Shown: positions 9,478-16,130, counted from the first letter of the stretch. The stretch is DNA of 16,130 bases from JAYGED01 sp046582565 (GCA_046582565.1 JAYGED010000264.1:1-16130), one strand, 5' to 3'. Numbers and translations are program-made. Notes: generated by a model from the sequence alone, not told the origin.

Positions 9478-10662
9478 TCATTCCGGCGTCACGGTGCCGG
9501 CCTCCACGGCGACATATTGCGCGGCCCCGCTGAAGTTTGCGAAGACCGAGCGCTCGACGCCGGTGAGCCAGGCTTGCGCGCCGATATCGCTGATCTCATG
9601 GAACAGAGCAGCCCGGTGGTCGCCGTCGAGATGGGCCGCCACCTCGTCGAGAAGCAGCAGCGGCGCCCGCCCGCGCAGCGCCGCCTGAAGCCTCGCCGTG
9701 GCCAGGATGAGAGCGATCAACAGCATTTTCTGCTCGCCGGTCGAGCATTGCGCCGCCGGCATACCGCTGGTCCCATGGGCAAGTTCGAGATCGCCACGAT
9801 GGGCGCCGACGCGGGCGCCGCCGGCCTGGGCGTCATGCTCGCGCGAGGCGGCCAGGGCCTCTGCCAGTTCGGCTTCGGCCTCAAGCGCCGGCATACGGTC
9901 GAGCATCGCCTCGACACCGCCCTGAAAGCTGATCTCAGCCCCCGGGAAAGGCCCGACACCGGCGCTCACCATGGGGACGAGACGGCGTAGGGTAGTGCTT
10001 CGCGCCGCCGCCACGGCGACGCTGTTCTCGGCCATCCTGGCTTCGATCGCGGACAGCCAGGCAGGATCGCCGCGGCGCTCGCGCAACAGCCGCGCACGCT
10101 CGCGCATGGATCGCTCATAGACGCCGATGCGGGTGGCGTGGGATGGATCGAAACCGTAGACCAGGCGATCGAAGAAACGCCTGCGGCTCGAAGCACCCTC
10201 AAGAAACAGGCGGTCCATGGCCGGGGTCAGCCACAGGGCGCTCACCACCGCGGCCAGGCTAGCCCGGCCGCGCGCCGCCTGGCCGTCGATACGCAGGGTT
10301 CGCCGGGACGAGCCTTCCGGCGCGGCGCCGGTGCCGATGGAAACCGGGCCCTCGAAGCCGTCGGCCTCGACGGCAACGCCCCAAGGCGATCCCGCTGACG
10401 CCCCGCGGCGGCCGAGATCGGCCAGGGCGGCGCCGCGCAGGCCACGGCCCGGGGTCAGCATGGAGAGGGCTTCGAGCAGGCTTGTTTTGCCCGCGCCATT
10501 GGCGCCGAACAGGACAACCGGGCGCGCATCGCTGTCCAGCACGGCCCGTCTGAAACAACGAAAATCAGTCAGGGTGAGCCGCTTGACCGTAATGGCGGAG
10601 ACGGCGGTATTGGACAATTCGTCCTCTTGTGTGGCGACGCTTGACTGGCTGTTAGCAGCCAC
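9478..10662 (-). CDS. recF: DNA replication and repair protein RecF
   Basis: RecF is an SMC-like ATPase that helps load RecA at single-strand gaps through the RecFOR pathway. Visible are Walker A GANGAGKTSLLEA (Gly53 on), the RLFLEGASSRRRFFDRLVYGFDP segment of the head, the STGEQKMLL signature and Walker B LLLLDE (335-340) followed by the VAAHLD D-loop. The start is uncertain. The GTG at 10662 lies 2 bases after the dnaN stop but has its only AGGAG overlapping the stop-start junction. A TTG at 10617 has AGAGGA 4 bases before it, gives 379 residues, and is closer to the usual RecF length. The conserved domain starts at ITVKRLTLTDFRCF either way. It is part of the dnaN-recF-gyrB block. Confidence 0.95.
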   Translation of the reverse strand: MAANSQSSVATQEDELSNTAVSAITVKRLTLTDFRCFRRAVLDSDARPVVLFGANGAGKTSLLEALSMLTPGRGLRGAALADLGRRGASAGSPWGVAVEADGFEGPVSIGTGAAPEGSSRRTLRIDGQAARGRASLAAVVSALWLTPAMDRLFLEGASSRRRFFDRLVYGFDPSHATRIGVYERSMRERARLLRERRGDPAWLSAIEARMAENSVAVAAARSTTLRRLVPMVSAGVGPFPGAEISFQGGVEAMLDRMPALEAEAELAEALAASREHDAQAGGARVGAHRGDLELAHGTSGMPAAQCSTGEQKMLLIALILATARLQAALRGRAPLLLLDEVAAHLDGDHRAALFHEISDIGAQAWLTGVERSVFANFSGAAQYVAVEAGTVTPE

Positions 10663-10664
10663 TC

Positions 10665-11780
10665 CTACACCCGCATGGGCATGAGCACATATAGCGCCGC
10701 GTCATCGCCGCTGTCATGGACCAGGGTCGGCGAGGCGGCATCGGCCATGGTGAAGCGTATCCGTTCGCCATCGACCTGATCGGTCACATCCAATAGATAG
10801 CGCGAATTGAAGCCGATCTGTATGTCCTCGGCGTCGTAATCAACCTCGAGCTGTTCCGTGGCGCTGGCGTTGTCGGGGCTGTTGGCCGACACCTCAAGCT
10901 GGCCAGAACTTAACGACAGCTTCACCGAGCGGGTCTTTTCCGTCGATACGGTGGAGACCAGATCGACGGCGCGGGAGAAGCGCGCCCCCTCGATCTCAAG
11001 CGTCTTGTCGTTGCCCGACGGGATGACCCGGCTGTAATCGGGGAAGGTGCCGTCGATAAGCTTCGAGGTCAGCACCAGCTCATCGAAGGCGAAGCGAATC
11101 TTGGTCTCCGACAGGGACACCGCGACATCGCCGTCGAACTCGTCGATCAGCTTGCGCAGCTCGGACACTGTCTTGCGCGGAACGATGACGCCGGGCAGGC
11201 CGGCGGCGCCGTCGGGCAGCGCCACATCGACCCTGGACAGGCGATGGCCGTCGGTCGCAACCGCGCGCAGCACGGCGCCGTTCTCGTCCGCTTCATGGAG
11301 GTAAATGCCGTTCAGGTAATAGCGCGTCTCTTCGGTCGAGATGGCAAAACGCGCCTTGTCGATCAGCCGCCTGAGACTGGCCGCGGGAAGGGCGAATTCG
11401 TGGCTGAACTCACCTTCCGCCATAACCGGGAACTCGTCCGCCGGCTGGCAGGGCAGGGAGAAGCGCGCCTGTCCTGAAATAAGACTCAGGGTGCCGCCGT
11501 CGTCGCTGGTCTCAAGCTCAACCTGAGCGCCATCGGGCAGTTTGCGAACAATGTCATAAAGCGTGTGGGCCGGCGCCGTGGCGGCGCCGTCGGACGCGGA
11601 CTCGGCGGAGACCCGCTCGACCACCGCGAGATCCATGTCGGTGGCGGTGACGGCCAGATTCTGACCCGCGCATTCGAGGCGCACATTCGATAAAATGGGT
11701 ATGGTCGTGCGCCGCTCGACGACAGACTGGACATGTGCCAGAGACTTGAGAAGGGCCGCGCGTTCGATGGTCAATTTCAT
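10665..11780 (-). CDS. dnaN: DNA polymerase III beta sliding clamp
   Basis: The beta clamp forms a dimeric ring around DNA and tethers polymerase III and other partners. The protein has 371 residues, standard for the family. It opens MKLTIERAALLKSLAHVQSVVERRTTIPILSN-like and ends with the conserved hydrophobic-pocket tail VLMPMRV. The reading frame continues upstream to an ATG at 11909, but that 43-residue extension has no similarity to DnaN. The ATG at 11780 matches the usual N-terminus, so I chose it, although no strong ribosome site precedes it. It is separated from dnaA by 167 bases, where a possible promoter lies, and from recF by 2 bases. Confidence 0.97.
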   Translation of the reverse strand: MKLTIERAALLKSLAHVQSVVERRTTIPILSNVRLECAGQNLAVTATDMDLAVVERVSAESASDGAATAPAHTLYDIVRKLPDGAQVELETSDDGGTLSLISGQARFSLPCQPADEFPVMAEGEFSHEFALPAASLRRLIDKARFAISTEETRYYLNGIYLHEADENGAVLRAVATDGHRLSRVDVALPDGAAGLPGVIVPRKTVSELRKLIDEFDGDVAVSLSETKIRFAFDELVLTSKLIDGTFPDYSRVIPSGNDKTLEIEGARFSRAVDLVSTVSTEKTRSVKLSLSSGQLEVSANSPDNASATEQLEVDYDAEDIQIGFNSRYLLDVTDQVDGERIRFTMADAASPTLVHDSGDDAALYVLMPMRV

Positions 11781-11867
11781 GAGTTTAACAGGCTCGTTTG
11801 AAGGGTTCAGCGTTCTATGCAGAAGAGGCGGCTCACACCAAAGCGTGCCCCCGGAGTCGGTCAGAAG

Positions 11868-11876
11868 AGTATAGCA
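11868..11876 (-). promoter_or_regulatory. Possible extended -10 of a dnaN promoter
   Basis: In the 167-base dnaA-dnaN gap, the - strand reads TGC followed by TATACT (complement of 11868-11873), an extended -10 box. The hexamer about 17 bases upstream is a poor -35. The distance to the dnaN ATG at 11780 would leave a leader of about 80 bases. A separate promoter would allow dnaN-recF-gyrB to be read apart from dnaA. This is a pattern match only. Confidence 0.3.
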
Positions 11877-11947
11877 GAAACCATTGAAATCGGCATAGTT
11901 TTCCCGCATGCCGCCGGGCGCGATTGTGATCGCCGATTGAGCAGGGA

Positions 11948-13426
11948 TCAGCTCTCGATCATGCGCTTGAGAAGATCGATATCCTCGGCGAAAGCGGCGT
12001 CGGTTTCACGCAGCTGTTCGACCCTTTTCACCCCATGCATGACCGTGGTGTGATCGCGTCCGCCGAACTTGCGGCCGATCTCGGGAAGACTGCGCGAGGT
12101 CAGCTGCTTGGCTAGATACATGGCCACCTGGCGCGGCCTGGCCACATTGCGCGCGCGACGGGCCGAGTACATATCGCCGAGACGAATATTGAAATGGGCG
12201 GCGACGCGCTTTTGGATTTCCTCGATGGTGACCCGCCGGTCATGGGCGCGCAGCACGTCCTGGAGTATTTCCTGGGTCGCCTCCAGAGTGACTTCGCGGC
12301 CGACCAGGGTGGCGTGCGCCACGACCCGGTTCAGAGCACCTTCCAACTCGCGCACGCTGGAGGTGATCTTATGAGCGAGGAACTCGAGCACCCGGAGCGG
12401 CACGTCGGCGCCTTCGATCTGCTCGGCCTTGGATTGCAGGATGCCCAGGCGAAGCTCGTAATCGGTGGGATGAATGTCGGCCACCAGGCCCCAACCGAGG
12501 CGAGAGCGCAGCCTCTCCTCCATGCCGTCGAGGTCCGACGGCGAGCGGTCGCCGGAAATCACCAGCTGGCGGTTCTGGTCGACCAGGGCGTTGAAGGTGT
12601 GAAAAAACTCCTCCTGGGTCGAATTTTTGCCGCCGATGAACTGAACGTCGTCGATCATCAACACATCGACCGAGCGAAACAGCTCCTTGAACGCCATGGT
12701 GTTCTGGAACCGCAAAGCGCGGATGAACTGGTACATGAATTTTTCGGCCGACAGATAGATCACCCGCCGGCTCGGATCGGCTTCGCGAATCTGCCAGGCG
12801 ATGGCGTGCATGAGATGGGTCTTGCCCAGGCCGACCCCGCCATAAATATAGAGCGGATTGAACGACAGCTTGGACATCTCTGCGACGCGGCGGGCAGCGG
12901 CATGGGCAAATTCGTTTGACTTGCCGACCACAAAATTATCGAAGCTGAAACGCGGATCGAGGGTGCTGACGAAATCGAGGTGCGGCTCCTCTATCGGTTC
13001 TTTGGTCGCTCGAGATTCGCTATCCGTCTCGCCTTTGTCCAGTGGCGTGAGGATGGTCTGTCCGGCGGTCGCATCGCTGAAAGCGGCGGCGGATGACTTC
13101 TCCGGGGTCGCCGGCTCGGCCGGCGAGGCCGGGCGGCTGGGGCCGGAAACCGCGATATGGATACTGCTGATCGAGGAATTTTCGCCGCGCCATAAGGCCC
13201 GGATACGATCGGCGTACCGCGACATCACCCATTCCTGCATGAAGCGGGTCGGTACCTGCATGGTCACCCGGCCGCTATCGACCTCGGTCAGGCTGATGGG
13301 CTGCAGCCAGCTTTTGTAGGCGGCGTTGCCGAATTCGGCGCGCAGGCGGCTGCGTACCCGCTCCCATTGCTCGTTGGAAGCTTCGGGGGAATTTTCCGGG
13401 GTGTTTGTCTGTTGGTCTTCAGTCAC
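11948..13426 (-). CDS. dnaA: Chromosomal replication initiator protein DnaA
   Basis: DnaA binds the origin, opens it and loads the helicase. The 492-residue protein has all four domains. Domain I is at about 18-90, followed by a low-complexity linker rich in Ser, Pro and Ala (95-145). The AAA+ domain has Walker A GGVGLGKTH (196-204), Walker B LMIDD (256-260) and the sensor SGDRSPSDL. The C-terminal helix-turn-helix has the DnaA signature GRDHTTVMHGVKRV (456-469). The start is a GTG at 13426; the N-terminus MTEDQQTN leads straight into domain I. It lies 6 bases after the rhodanese gene stop, so the two are probably co-transcribed. It is the first of the replication genes in the order dnaA-dnaN-recF-gyrB. 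Confidence 0.98.
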   Translation of the reverse strand: MTEDQQTNTPENSPEASNEQWERVRSRLRAEFGNAAYKSWLQPISLTEVDSGRVTMQVPTRFMQEWVMSRYADRIRALWRGENSSISSIHIAVSGPSRPASPAEPATPEKSSAAAFSDATAGQTILTPLDKGETDSESRATKEPIEEPHLDFVSTLDPRFSFDNFVVGKSNEFAHAAARRVAEMSKLSFNPLYIYGGVGLGKTHLMHAIAWQIREADPSRRVIYLSAEKFMYQFIRALRFQNTMAFKELFRSVDVLMIDDVQFIGGKNSTQEEFFHTFNALVDQNRQLVISGDRSPSDLDGMEERLRSRLGWGLVADIHPTDYELRLGILQSKAEQIEGADVPLRVLEFLAHKITSSVRELEGALNRVVAHATLVGREVTLEATQEILQDVLRAHDRRVTIEEIQKRVAAHFNIRLGDMYSARRARNVARPRQVAMYLAKQLTSRSLPEIGRKFGGRDHTTVMHGVKRVEQLRETDAAFAEDIDLLKRMIES

Positions 13427-13432
13427 GATCCG

Positions 13433-13912
13433 CTACCCTTGTGTCCAGGGAAGCCCGGCGACCTTCCAGCCGTCGCGCAATCCACGGTGTTTCTCGTCGT
13501 CGAGGGAACCCTCGAAACCTTCGAGCAAAAAATAGCAGCGCGGGAAGCCTTTAGCGGTCATCGCCCGGGCCGCCTTGGGGCTGCGGTTGACCGTTCGGCA
13601 CATGATAATCGCCGCCATGTCGGGCGTCAGGCCCTGGGTCGTCAATTCATCGAAAAAATTTAGATTTTCACTCATAGCGGGTGCCAGCAGCCATTGGGTG
13701 AAGATCGGTTCACGGCCGATGGATGAAAGATCGGGTATCCCCACATACGACCATTCCGCCTGAGTCCGCACATCAACCAGCCTGGCCTGGGCATCGTCCC
13801 TGAGCAGGCTCCAGGCCTCTTGTGGGGAAAGCTCTCCCGCATATCCCGTGCTGGAATCAACCCGCTGAGACGCTGTTGCGTAGATATCTTCCACAGCCAC
13901 GGCCTGATCCAT
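13433..13912 (-). CDS. Single-domain rhodanese-like protein
   Basis: A 159-residue cytosolic protein with one rhodanese domain. Visible are LSPQEAWSLLRDD, the LVDVRTQAEW strand-loop (45-54), and the active-site loop CRTVNRS with Cys105, which would carry a persulfide. The ending EGFEGSLDDEKHRGLRDGW KVAGLPW is typical of small alphaproteobacterial rhodaneses. The active site is intact, so sulfur transfer is likely, but substrate and partner are unknown. I chose the ATG at 13912, preceded by a G-rich stretch, over a TTG six codons upstream. The stop lies 6 bases before the dnaA start. That makes it the probable first gene of the dnaA transcript. Confidence 0.88.
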   Translation of the reverse strand: MDQAVAVEDIYATASQRVDSSTGYAGELSPQEAWSLLRDDAQARLVDVRTQAEWSYVGIPDLSSIGREPIFTQWLLAPAMSENLNFFDELTTQGLTPDMAAIIMCRTVNRSPKAARAMTAKGFPRCYFLLEGFEGSLDDEKHRGLRDGWKVAGLPWTQG

Positions 13913-14232
13913 CCCCCCACGCTTCCCCAACTCACCGTATTTCTGCTACGCCTCGTGTTTCTGCTGCTCATCAGGCTTGCAAAACTCATGACCACTCTCT
14001 CCACCTGCCAAATTATAGAATTTTAACGCACTTCTCTTGTTCAACCGAAGCGTGTAACTCGGCTTACCGTGGAGGTCTTGAATACCGTTTTACGAACCCG
14101 CGACGCGTCTCCCGCAACGTCGCGATATGGAGATTAGACGCAGGTCTCAAATCATGCAACAGGGACGTAATGAGAACGTTGAAAAACTTTGCCGGATTCG
14201 AAATTATTTATCGTATCGGCGGCCTGAATGTG
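13913..14232. other. 320-base stretch with no gene, upstream of rhodanese-dnaA
   Basis: No open frame here resembles a protein. The DNA is less GC-rich than its surroundings, with A/T-rich patches near 14008-14025 and 14195-14212. This region must hold the leader and promoter of the rhodanese-dnaA unit. I looked for DnaA boxes (TTATCCACA or a one-mismatch form) on both strands and found none that convinces, so I do not call an origin. Apart from the candidate -10 box listed separately I see no conserved element. Confidence 0.5.
14012..14017 (-). promoter_or_regulatory. Candidate -10 box for the rhodanese-dnaA unit
   Basis: The - strand reads a perfect TATAAT (complement of 14012-14017) in an A/T-rich patch. 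A TTGAAC lies upstream (complement of 14039-14044) but with a 21-base spacer, longer than usual, so the -35 is doubtful. It would give a leader of about 95 bases before the rhodanese ATG. No better candidate was seen in this gap. Confidence 0.3.
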
Positions 14233-14263
14233 AAAAAGCCGCGCTTGGTGAGCGCGGCTTTTT
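14233..14263 (-). terminator. Intrinsic terminator after rpsT
   Basis: A perfect 13-bp inverted repeat (14233-14245 and 14251-14263) surrounds a 5-base loop. Its GCCGCGCT stem is flanked by five A on one side and five T on the other. Read on the - strand it is a GC-rich hairpin followed by a U-run, 24 bases beyond the rpsT stop. It is symmetrical and could act in both directions. It separates rpsT from the downstream rhodanese-dnaA unit. Confidence 0.9.
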
Positions 14264-14287
14264 AAACGTCTGGCCGGGGCAGGATAG

Positions 14288-14548
14288 CTAGATGGCGTTC
14301 ACCCGGGCGGCGAGCCGTGAAATCTTACGGGACGCTTTATTGCGGTGAATCAATCCCTTGTTCACGCTGCGCATGATCTCCGGCTGGGCGTCCTTGAGCG
14401 CCGCCTGGGCGGCGTCCTTATCGGCGCTGGCGATCGCCACCTCGACATTCTTGATAAAGGTACGGACACGGCTGATACGCGAGCGGTTTACCTCGTTGCG
14501 CCGCTCTGTCTGCCGAATACGTTTCTTCGCTTGCTTATGATAAGCCAT
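14288..14548 (-). CDS. rpsT: 30S ribosomal protein S20
   Basis: S20 is a small basic protein that binds 16S rRNA in the 30S subunit. The 86-residue sequence opens MAYHKQAKKRIRQTERRNEVNR-like, which is the family pattern, and is rich in lysine and arginine, with ISRVRTFIKNVE, IMRSVNKGLIHRNKASRKISRLA. Length is normal. The start ATG at 14548 is preceded by a short AGG-containing site. It has its own promoter upstream and a strong hairpin terminator downstream, so it is a single-gene unit. rpsT close to dnaA is, to my knowledge, common in alphaproteobacteria. Confidence 0.97.
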   Translation of the reverse strand: MAYHKQAKKRIRQTERRNEVNRSRISRVRTFIKNVEVAIASADKDAAQAALKDAQPEIMRSVNKGLIHRNKASRKISRLAARVNAI

Positions 14549-14596
14549 GGATACCTATTTAGGATGGGCGCCAAGGGCGCGTTGTTTGAGGGCGCG

Positions 14597-14625
14597 GTTA
14601 TAGGTCACGCGAGGCCCTCAGTCAA
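14597..14625 (-). promoter_or_regulatory. rpsT: Sigma70-type promoter of rpsT
   Basis: The - strand reads TTGACT (complement of 14620-14625), a 17-base spacer, and TATAAC (complement of 14597-14602). This is a near-consensus -35/-10 pair at ideal spacing. Transcription would start near 14590, giving a leader of about 41 bases with a possible GCGCC-CTT-GGCGC hairpin before the S20 start codon. The strength of the match fits a highly expressed ribosomal protein gene. Confidence 0.7.
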
Positions 14626-14728
14626 TCGTCATCGCTCATGGCAACTGCTTAGGGATCCGTCAAGCTGGCGCTGATCTATGGGTTGGTTTTGATGCGACGA
14701 CGATGCGACGGATGTTAACGAGAATTCC

Positions 14729-14734
14729 AGGAGG
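14729..14734 (+). promoter_or_regulatory. AGGAGG ribosome binding site that sets the RidA-like start
   Basis: A full AGGAGG lies 7 bases before the ATG at 14742. It rules out the upstream in-frame ATG at 14703, which has no such site. Just upstream, GATGCGACG occurs twice (14691-14699 and 14702-14710), a minor direct repeat without a known role. No clear promoter for this gene is visible. Confidence 0.8.
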
Positions 14735-14741
14735 AAGCGAG

Positions 14742-15152
14742 ATGAAAAAAAGCTACATAAATCCACCGGGGTCACCGGTTCCAAAGAGCTATCATCACAC
14801 CGTCGCCGTCGAAGGCGGCCGCACGCTCTATTTATCCGGCCAGGTCGCGTTTGATAAAAACCGTCAAATCGTCGGGGGAAATGATGTGGTGGAACAAACC
14901 CGCCAGGCCATGCGCAATTTGCGCGCGGCGGTCGAGGCGGGCGGCGGTCAGATTTCCGATATGGTTCAGATCACCACCCATGTAGTGAACTTCGACCCGG
15001 CCCAACTCAACCACATCACCGAAACCATCGCGGAATTCTTCCCCGCCGAATGTCTGCCGGCCAACACCCTGGTCTCCACCCCGTCACTGTCGACCGATGG
15101 TCTGTTGATCGAGATCGGGGGCATTGCGGTAACTGAGTCTCCCTGGCCCTAG
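14742..15152 (+). CDS. RidA/YjgF family protein lacking the usual catalytic arginine
   Basis: A 136-residue protein of the Rid (YjgF/YER057c/UK114) family, which forms trimers with active sites between subunits. Typical members hydrolyse reactive enamine/imine products of PLP enzymes. Visible family elements are LYLSGQVAFD (29-38), QTRQAMRNLRAAVEAGGG (52-69), DMVQITTHVVNF and the C-terminal GLLIEIGGIAV. In RidA the catalytic Arg105 sits in a PAR-type motif; here the aligned motif reads LPANTLVS with Asn108. The imine deaminase activity of true RidA is therefore doubtful, and the protein may belong to one of the Rid subgroups without that arginine. It is convergent with the enoyl-CoA hydratase gene and divergent from rpsT. 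The start is set by a strong AGGAGG site. Function remains open. Confidence 0.88.
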   Translation: MKKSYINPPGSPVPKSYHHTVAVEGGRTLYLSGQVAFDKNRQIVGGNDVVEQTRQAMRNLRAAVEAGGGQISDMVQITTHVVNFDPAQLNHITETIAEFFPAECLPANTLVSTPSLSTDGLLIEIGGIAVTESPWP

Positions 15153-15196
15153 AGCCGCTTAAAAACCAGAGCAATTTTACCCGCTCAGAGTGAACC

Positions 15197-15970
15197 CTAG
15201 CGGTCGGTGAATTCCGCTTTTCGCTTCTCCACGAAGGCCGCCATGCCCTCGCGGCGGTCGTCGGTGGCGAAGGTCGATTGGAACAGGCGGCGCTCGAAGC
15301 GCACCCCTTCCGATAATGTCACCTCATAGGAGCGATTGACCGCTTCCTTGGCCATGGCGACCACGGGAGCGGACATCTCAGCGATCGACGCCGCCAGAGC
15401 CAGGGCCTCGTTAAGCAGCTCGCCCGGGGGCACGATTCGGCTTACCAGACCGGACCGCTCGGCCTCCTCAGCATCCATCATGCGCCCCGTGAGGATCATG
15501 TCCATGGCCTTTGACTTGCCCACAGCGCGGGTCAGGCGCTGGGTGCCGCCGGAACCGGGTATGGTGCCGAGCGTGATCTCGGGCTGGCCGAACTTGGCAT
15601 TATCGGCGGCGATGATGATGTCGCACATCATGGCCAGCTCACAGCCGCCGCCGAGGGCGTAGCCGGCGACGGCCGCGATCACCGGCTTGCGGGTCCGGGT
15701 GATACGCTCCCACGGCAGGATAAAATCGTTCTTCGCCACGTCGGCGAAATCCTTATTCTGCATCTCTGAGATATCGGCCCCGGCGGCGAAGGCGCGCTCG
15801 GAGCCGGTGACGACAATCGCCTTGATCCCGTCGTCGGCCTCAAAATCGTCGAGAGCGCTGTTGAGCTCATCGATAAGCTGGGCACAGAGGGCGTTCAGCG
15901 CCTTGGGCCGGTTCAGTGTGATGACGCCGACGCGGTCTTTGCTGTCAATGATGATGGTTTCGTAAGCCAT
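15197..15970 (-). CDS. Enoyl-CoA hydratase/isomerase family protein (crotonase fold)
   Basis: At 257 residues this is a typical short-chain enoyl-CoA hydratase, which adds water across the trans-2 double bond of enoyl-CoA in fatty-acid or amino-acid breakdown. The oxyanion hole is FAAGADI (61-67) with GGGCELAM (107-114). The two catalytic glutamates are Glu111 and Glu131 in FGQPEITLGTIPGSGGTQRL, matching Glu144 and Glu164 of the mammalian enzyme by their 20-residue spacing. The frame runs further upstream, but the ATG at 15970 with GAGGAA (complement of 15978-15983) 7 bases before it fits the family's MAYETIII start. An insertion sequence end lies about 25 bases before the start codon. It is a strong candidate for a true hydratase; the exact pathway is unknown. 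Confidence 0.93.
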   Translation of the reverse strand: MAYETIIIDSKDRVGVITLNRPKALNALCAQLIDELNSALDDFEADDGIKAIVVTGSERAFAAGADISEMQNKDFADVAKNDFILPWERITRTRKPVIAAVAGYALGGGCELAMMCDIIIAADNAKFGQPEITLGTIPGSGGTQRLTRAVGKSKAMDMILTGRMMDAEEAERSGLVSRIVPPGELLNEALALAASIAEMSAPVVAMAKEAVNRSYEVTLSEGVRFERRLFQSTFATDDRREGMAAFVEKRKAEFTDR

Positions 15971-15995
15971 GGATAGGTTCCTCGAGATAGATTTA

Positions 15996-16130
15996 GGGGC
16001 TGACATAGATAAGCTCGAAGTAATCACATTTTGGCCTATTGCGTTAGAACCTTCAACAGATTGGCTGTAGGCCGGTAGTTGAAGCGCCACTCACATTCCT
16101 TGAGATAGAGATGGAAGTGGTGCTTGGGGA
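15996..16130 (-). mobile_element. IS1595-type insertion sequence, one end (rest outside window)
   Basis: The end of the element is taken as GGGGCTGACATAGATAAGC at 15996-16014, which looks like an insertion-sequence terminal repeat of this family. It lies 22 bases beyond the transposase stop. The 8 bases just outside, TAGATTTA at 15988-15995, are a candidate target duplication, since this family usually makes 8-base A/T-rich duplications. The other end is outside the window, so neither the partner repeat nor the duplication could be tested. The recognition of the terminal repeat is from memory. Confidence 0.6.
16036..16130 (-). CDS. IS1595-family transposase, C-terminal end (partial)
   Basis: The - strand is open from the window edge to a TAG at 16036-16038. 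It reads PKHHFHLYLKECEWRFNYR and then a short tail ending LLKVLTQ. HLYLKECEWRFNYR is the typical end of the ISXO2-like DDE-type transposase domain found in IS1595-family elements, where the histidine/leucine-rich strand and the acidic ECEWRFN segment close the protein. Only 30 residues are visible, so I cannot say whether the transposase is intact. It is read in the same direction as the enoyl-CoA hydratase gene. Confidence 0.8.
   Translation of the reverse strand, partial: PKHHFHLYLKECEWRFNYRPTANLLKVLTQ

Noticed and set aside
11781..11909. N-terminal extension of DnaN to an ATG at 11909
   Set aside because: The extra 43 residues do not resemble any DnaN, and the family start MKLTIERAALLK lies exactly at 11780. 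The extension also covers the likely promoter region.
13913..14232. Replication origin next to dnaA
   Set aside because: No cluster of DnaA boxes was found. The nearest match, TCTTCCACA near 13887, has two mismatches and lies inside the rhodanese gene.
15153..15196. Terminator between the RidA-like gene and the enoyl-CoA hydratase gene
   Set aside because: Only a 4-base GAGC/GCTC pairing is present, with no T-run at the right distance; too weak to call.
15971..16090. N-terminal extension of the enoyl-CoA hydratase
   Set aside because: The additional 40 residues come from reading the insertion-sequence end in another frame. The ATG at 15970 has a well-placed GAGGAA site and matches family starts.

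Overview
The window looks like part of the chromosome of a GC-rich alphaproteobacterium, probably a Rhodospirillales-like or related lineage. The signs are the high-GC codon use, the protein sequences of GyrB, DnaA, DnaN and RecF, the alphaproteobacterial style of the cobalamin genes, and the order of the genes around dnaA. The lineage is inferred from sequence character only.

Left part (1-4863): cobalamin (vitamin B12) corrin-ring genes. The 3' end of cobJ overlaps cobM by ATGA on the + strand. Convergent to these, on the - strand, are cbiD and cobK, overlapping by 14 bases. Divergent from cbiD, on the + strand, is cobB (a,c-diamide synthase). It overlaps by 8 bases a small cysteine-rich YcgN/UPF0260 protein gene. 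A 123-base imperfect palindrome made of ACAGAGRM octamers lies between the convergent cobM and cobK. CobJ, CobM, CbiD, CobK and CobB cover successive ring methylations, one ring reduction and side-chain amidation.

Middle (4864-13912): a 250-base gap with strong secondary-structure potential, then a block of - strand genes. Reading in the direction of transcription the order is rhodanese, dnaA, dnaN, recF, gyrB and a class A penicillin-binding protein. The rhodanese gene ends only 6 bases before dnaA. dnaN, recF, gyrB and the PBP gene are separated by 2, 21 and 11 bases and look like one operon. It makes the sliding clamp, a recombination loader, gyrase B and a bifunctional peptidoglycan synthase.

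Right part (13913-16130): a 320-base stretch with no gene that ends in a perfect hairpin terminator. Then come rpsT (-) with a clear sigma70-type promoter, a RidA-family gene (+) with a strong AGGAGG site but without the usual catalytic arginine, and an enoyl-CoA hydratase gene (-). The window ends inside an insertion sequence. Its terminal repeat lies about 25 bases before the enoyl-CoA hydratase start, and the visible 31 codons are the C-terminus of an IS1595-type transposase.

I found no convincing undescribed defence or biosynthetic system. Most of the window is core housekeeping DNA. The most unusual parts are the two structured intergenic elements, the odd RidA protein, the rhodanese-dnaA coupling and the insertion sequence at the right edge.
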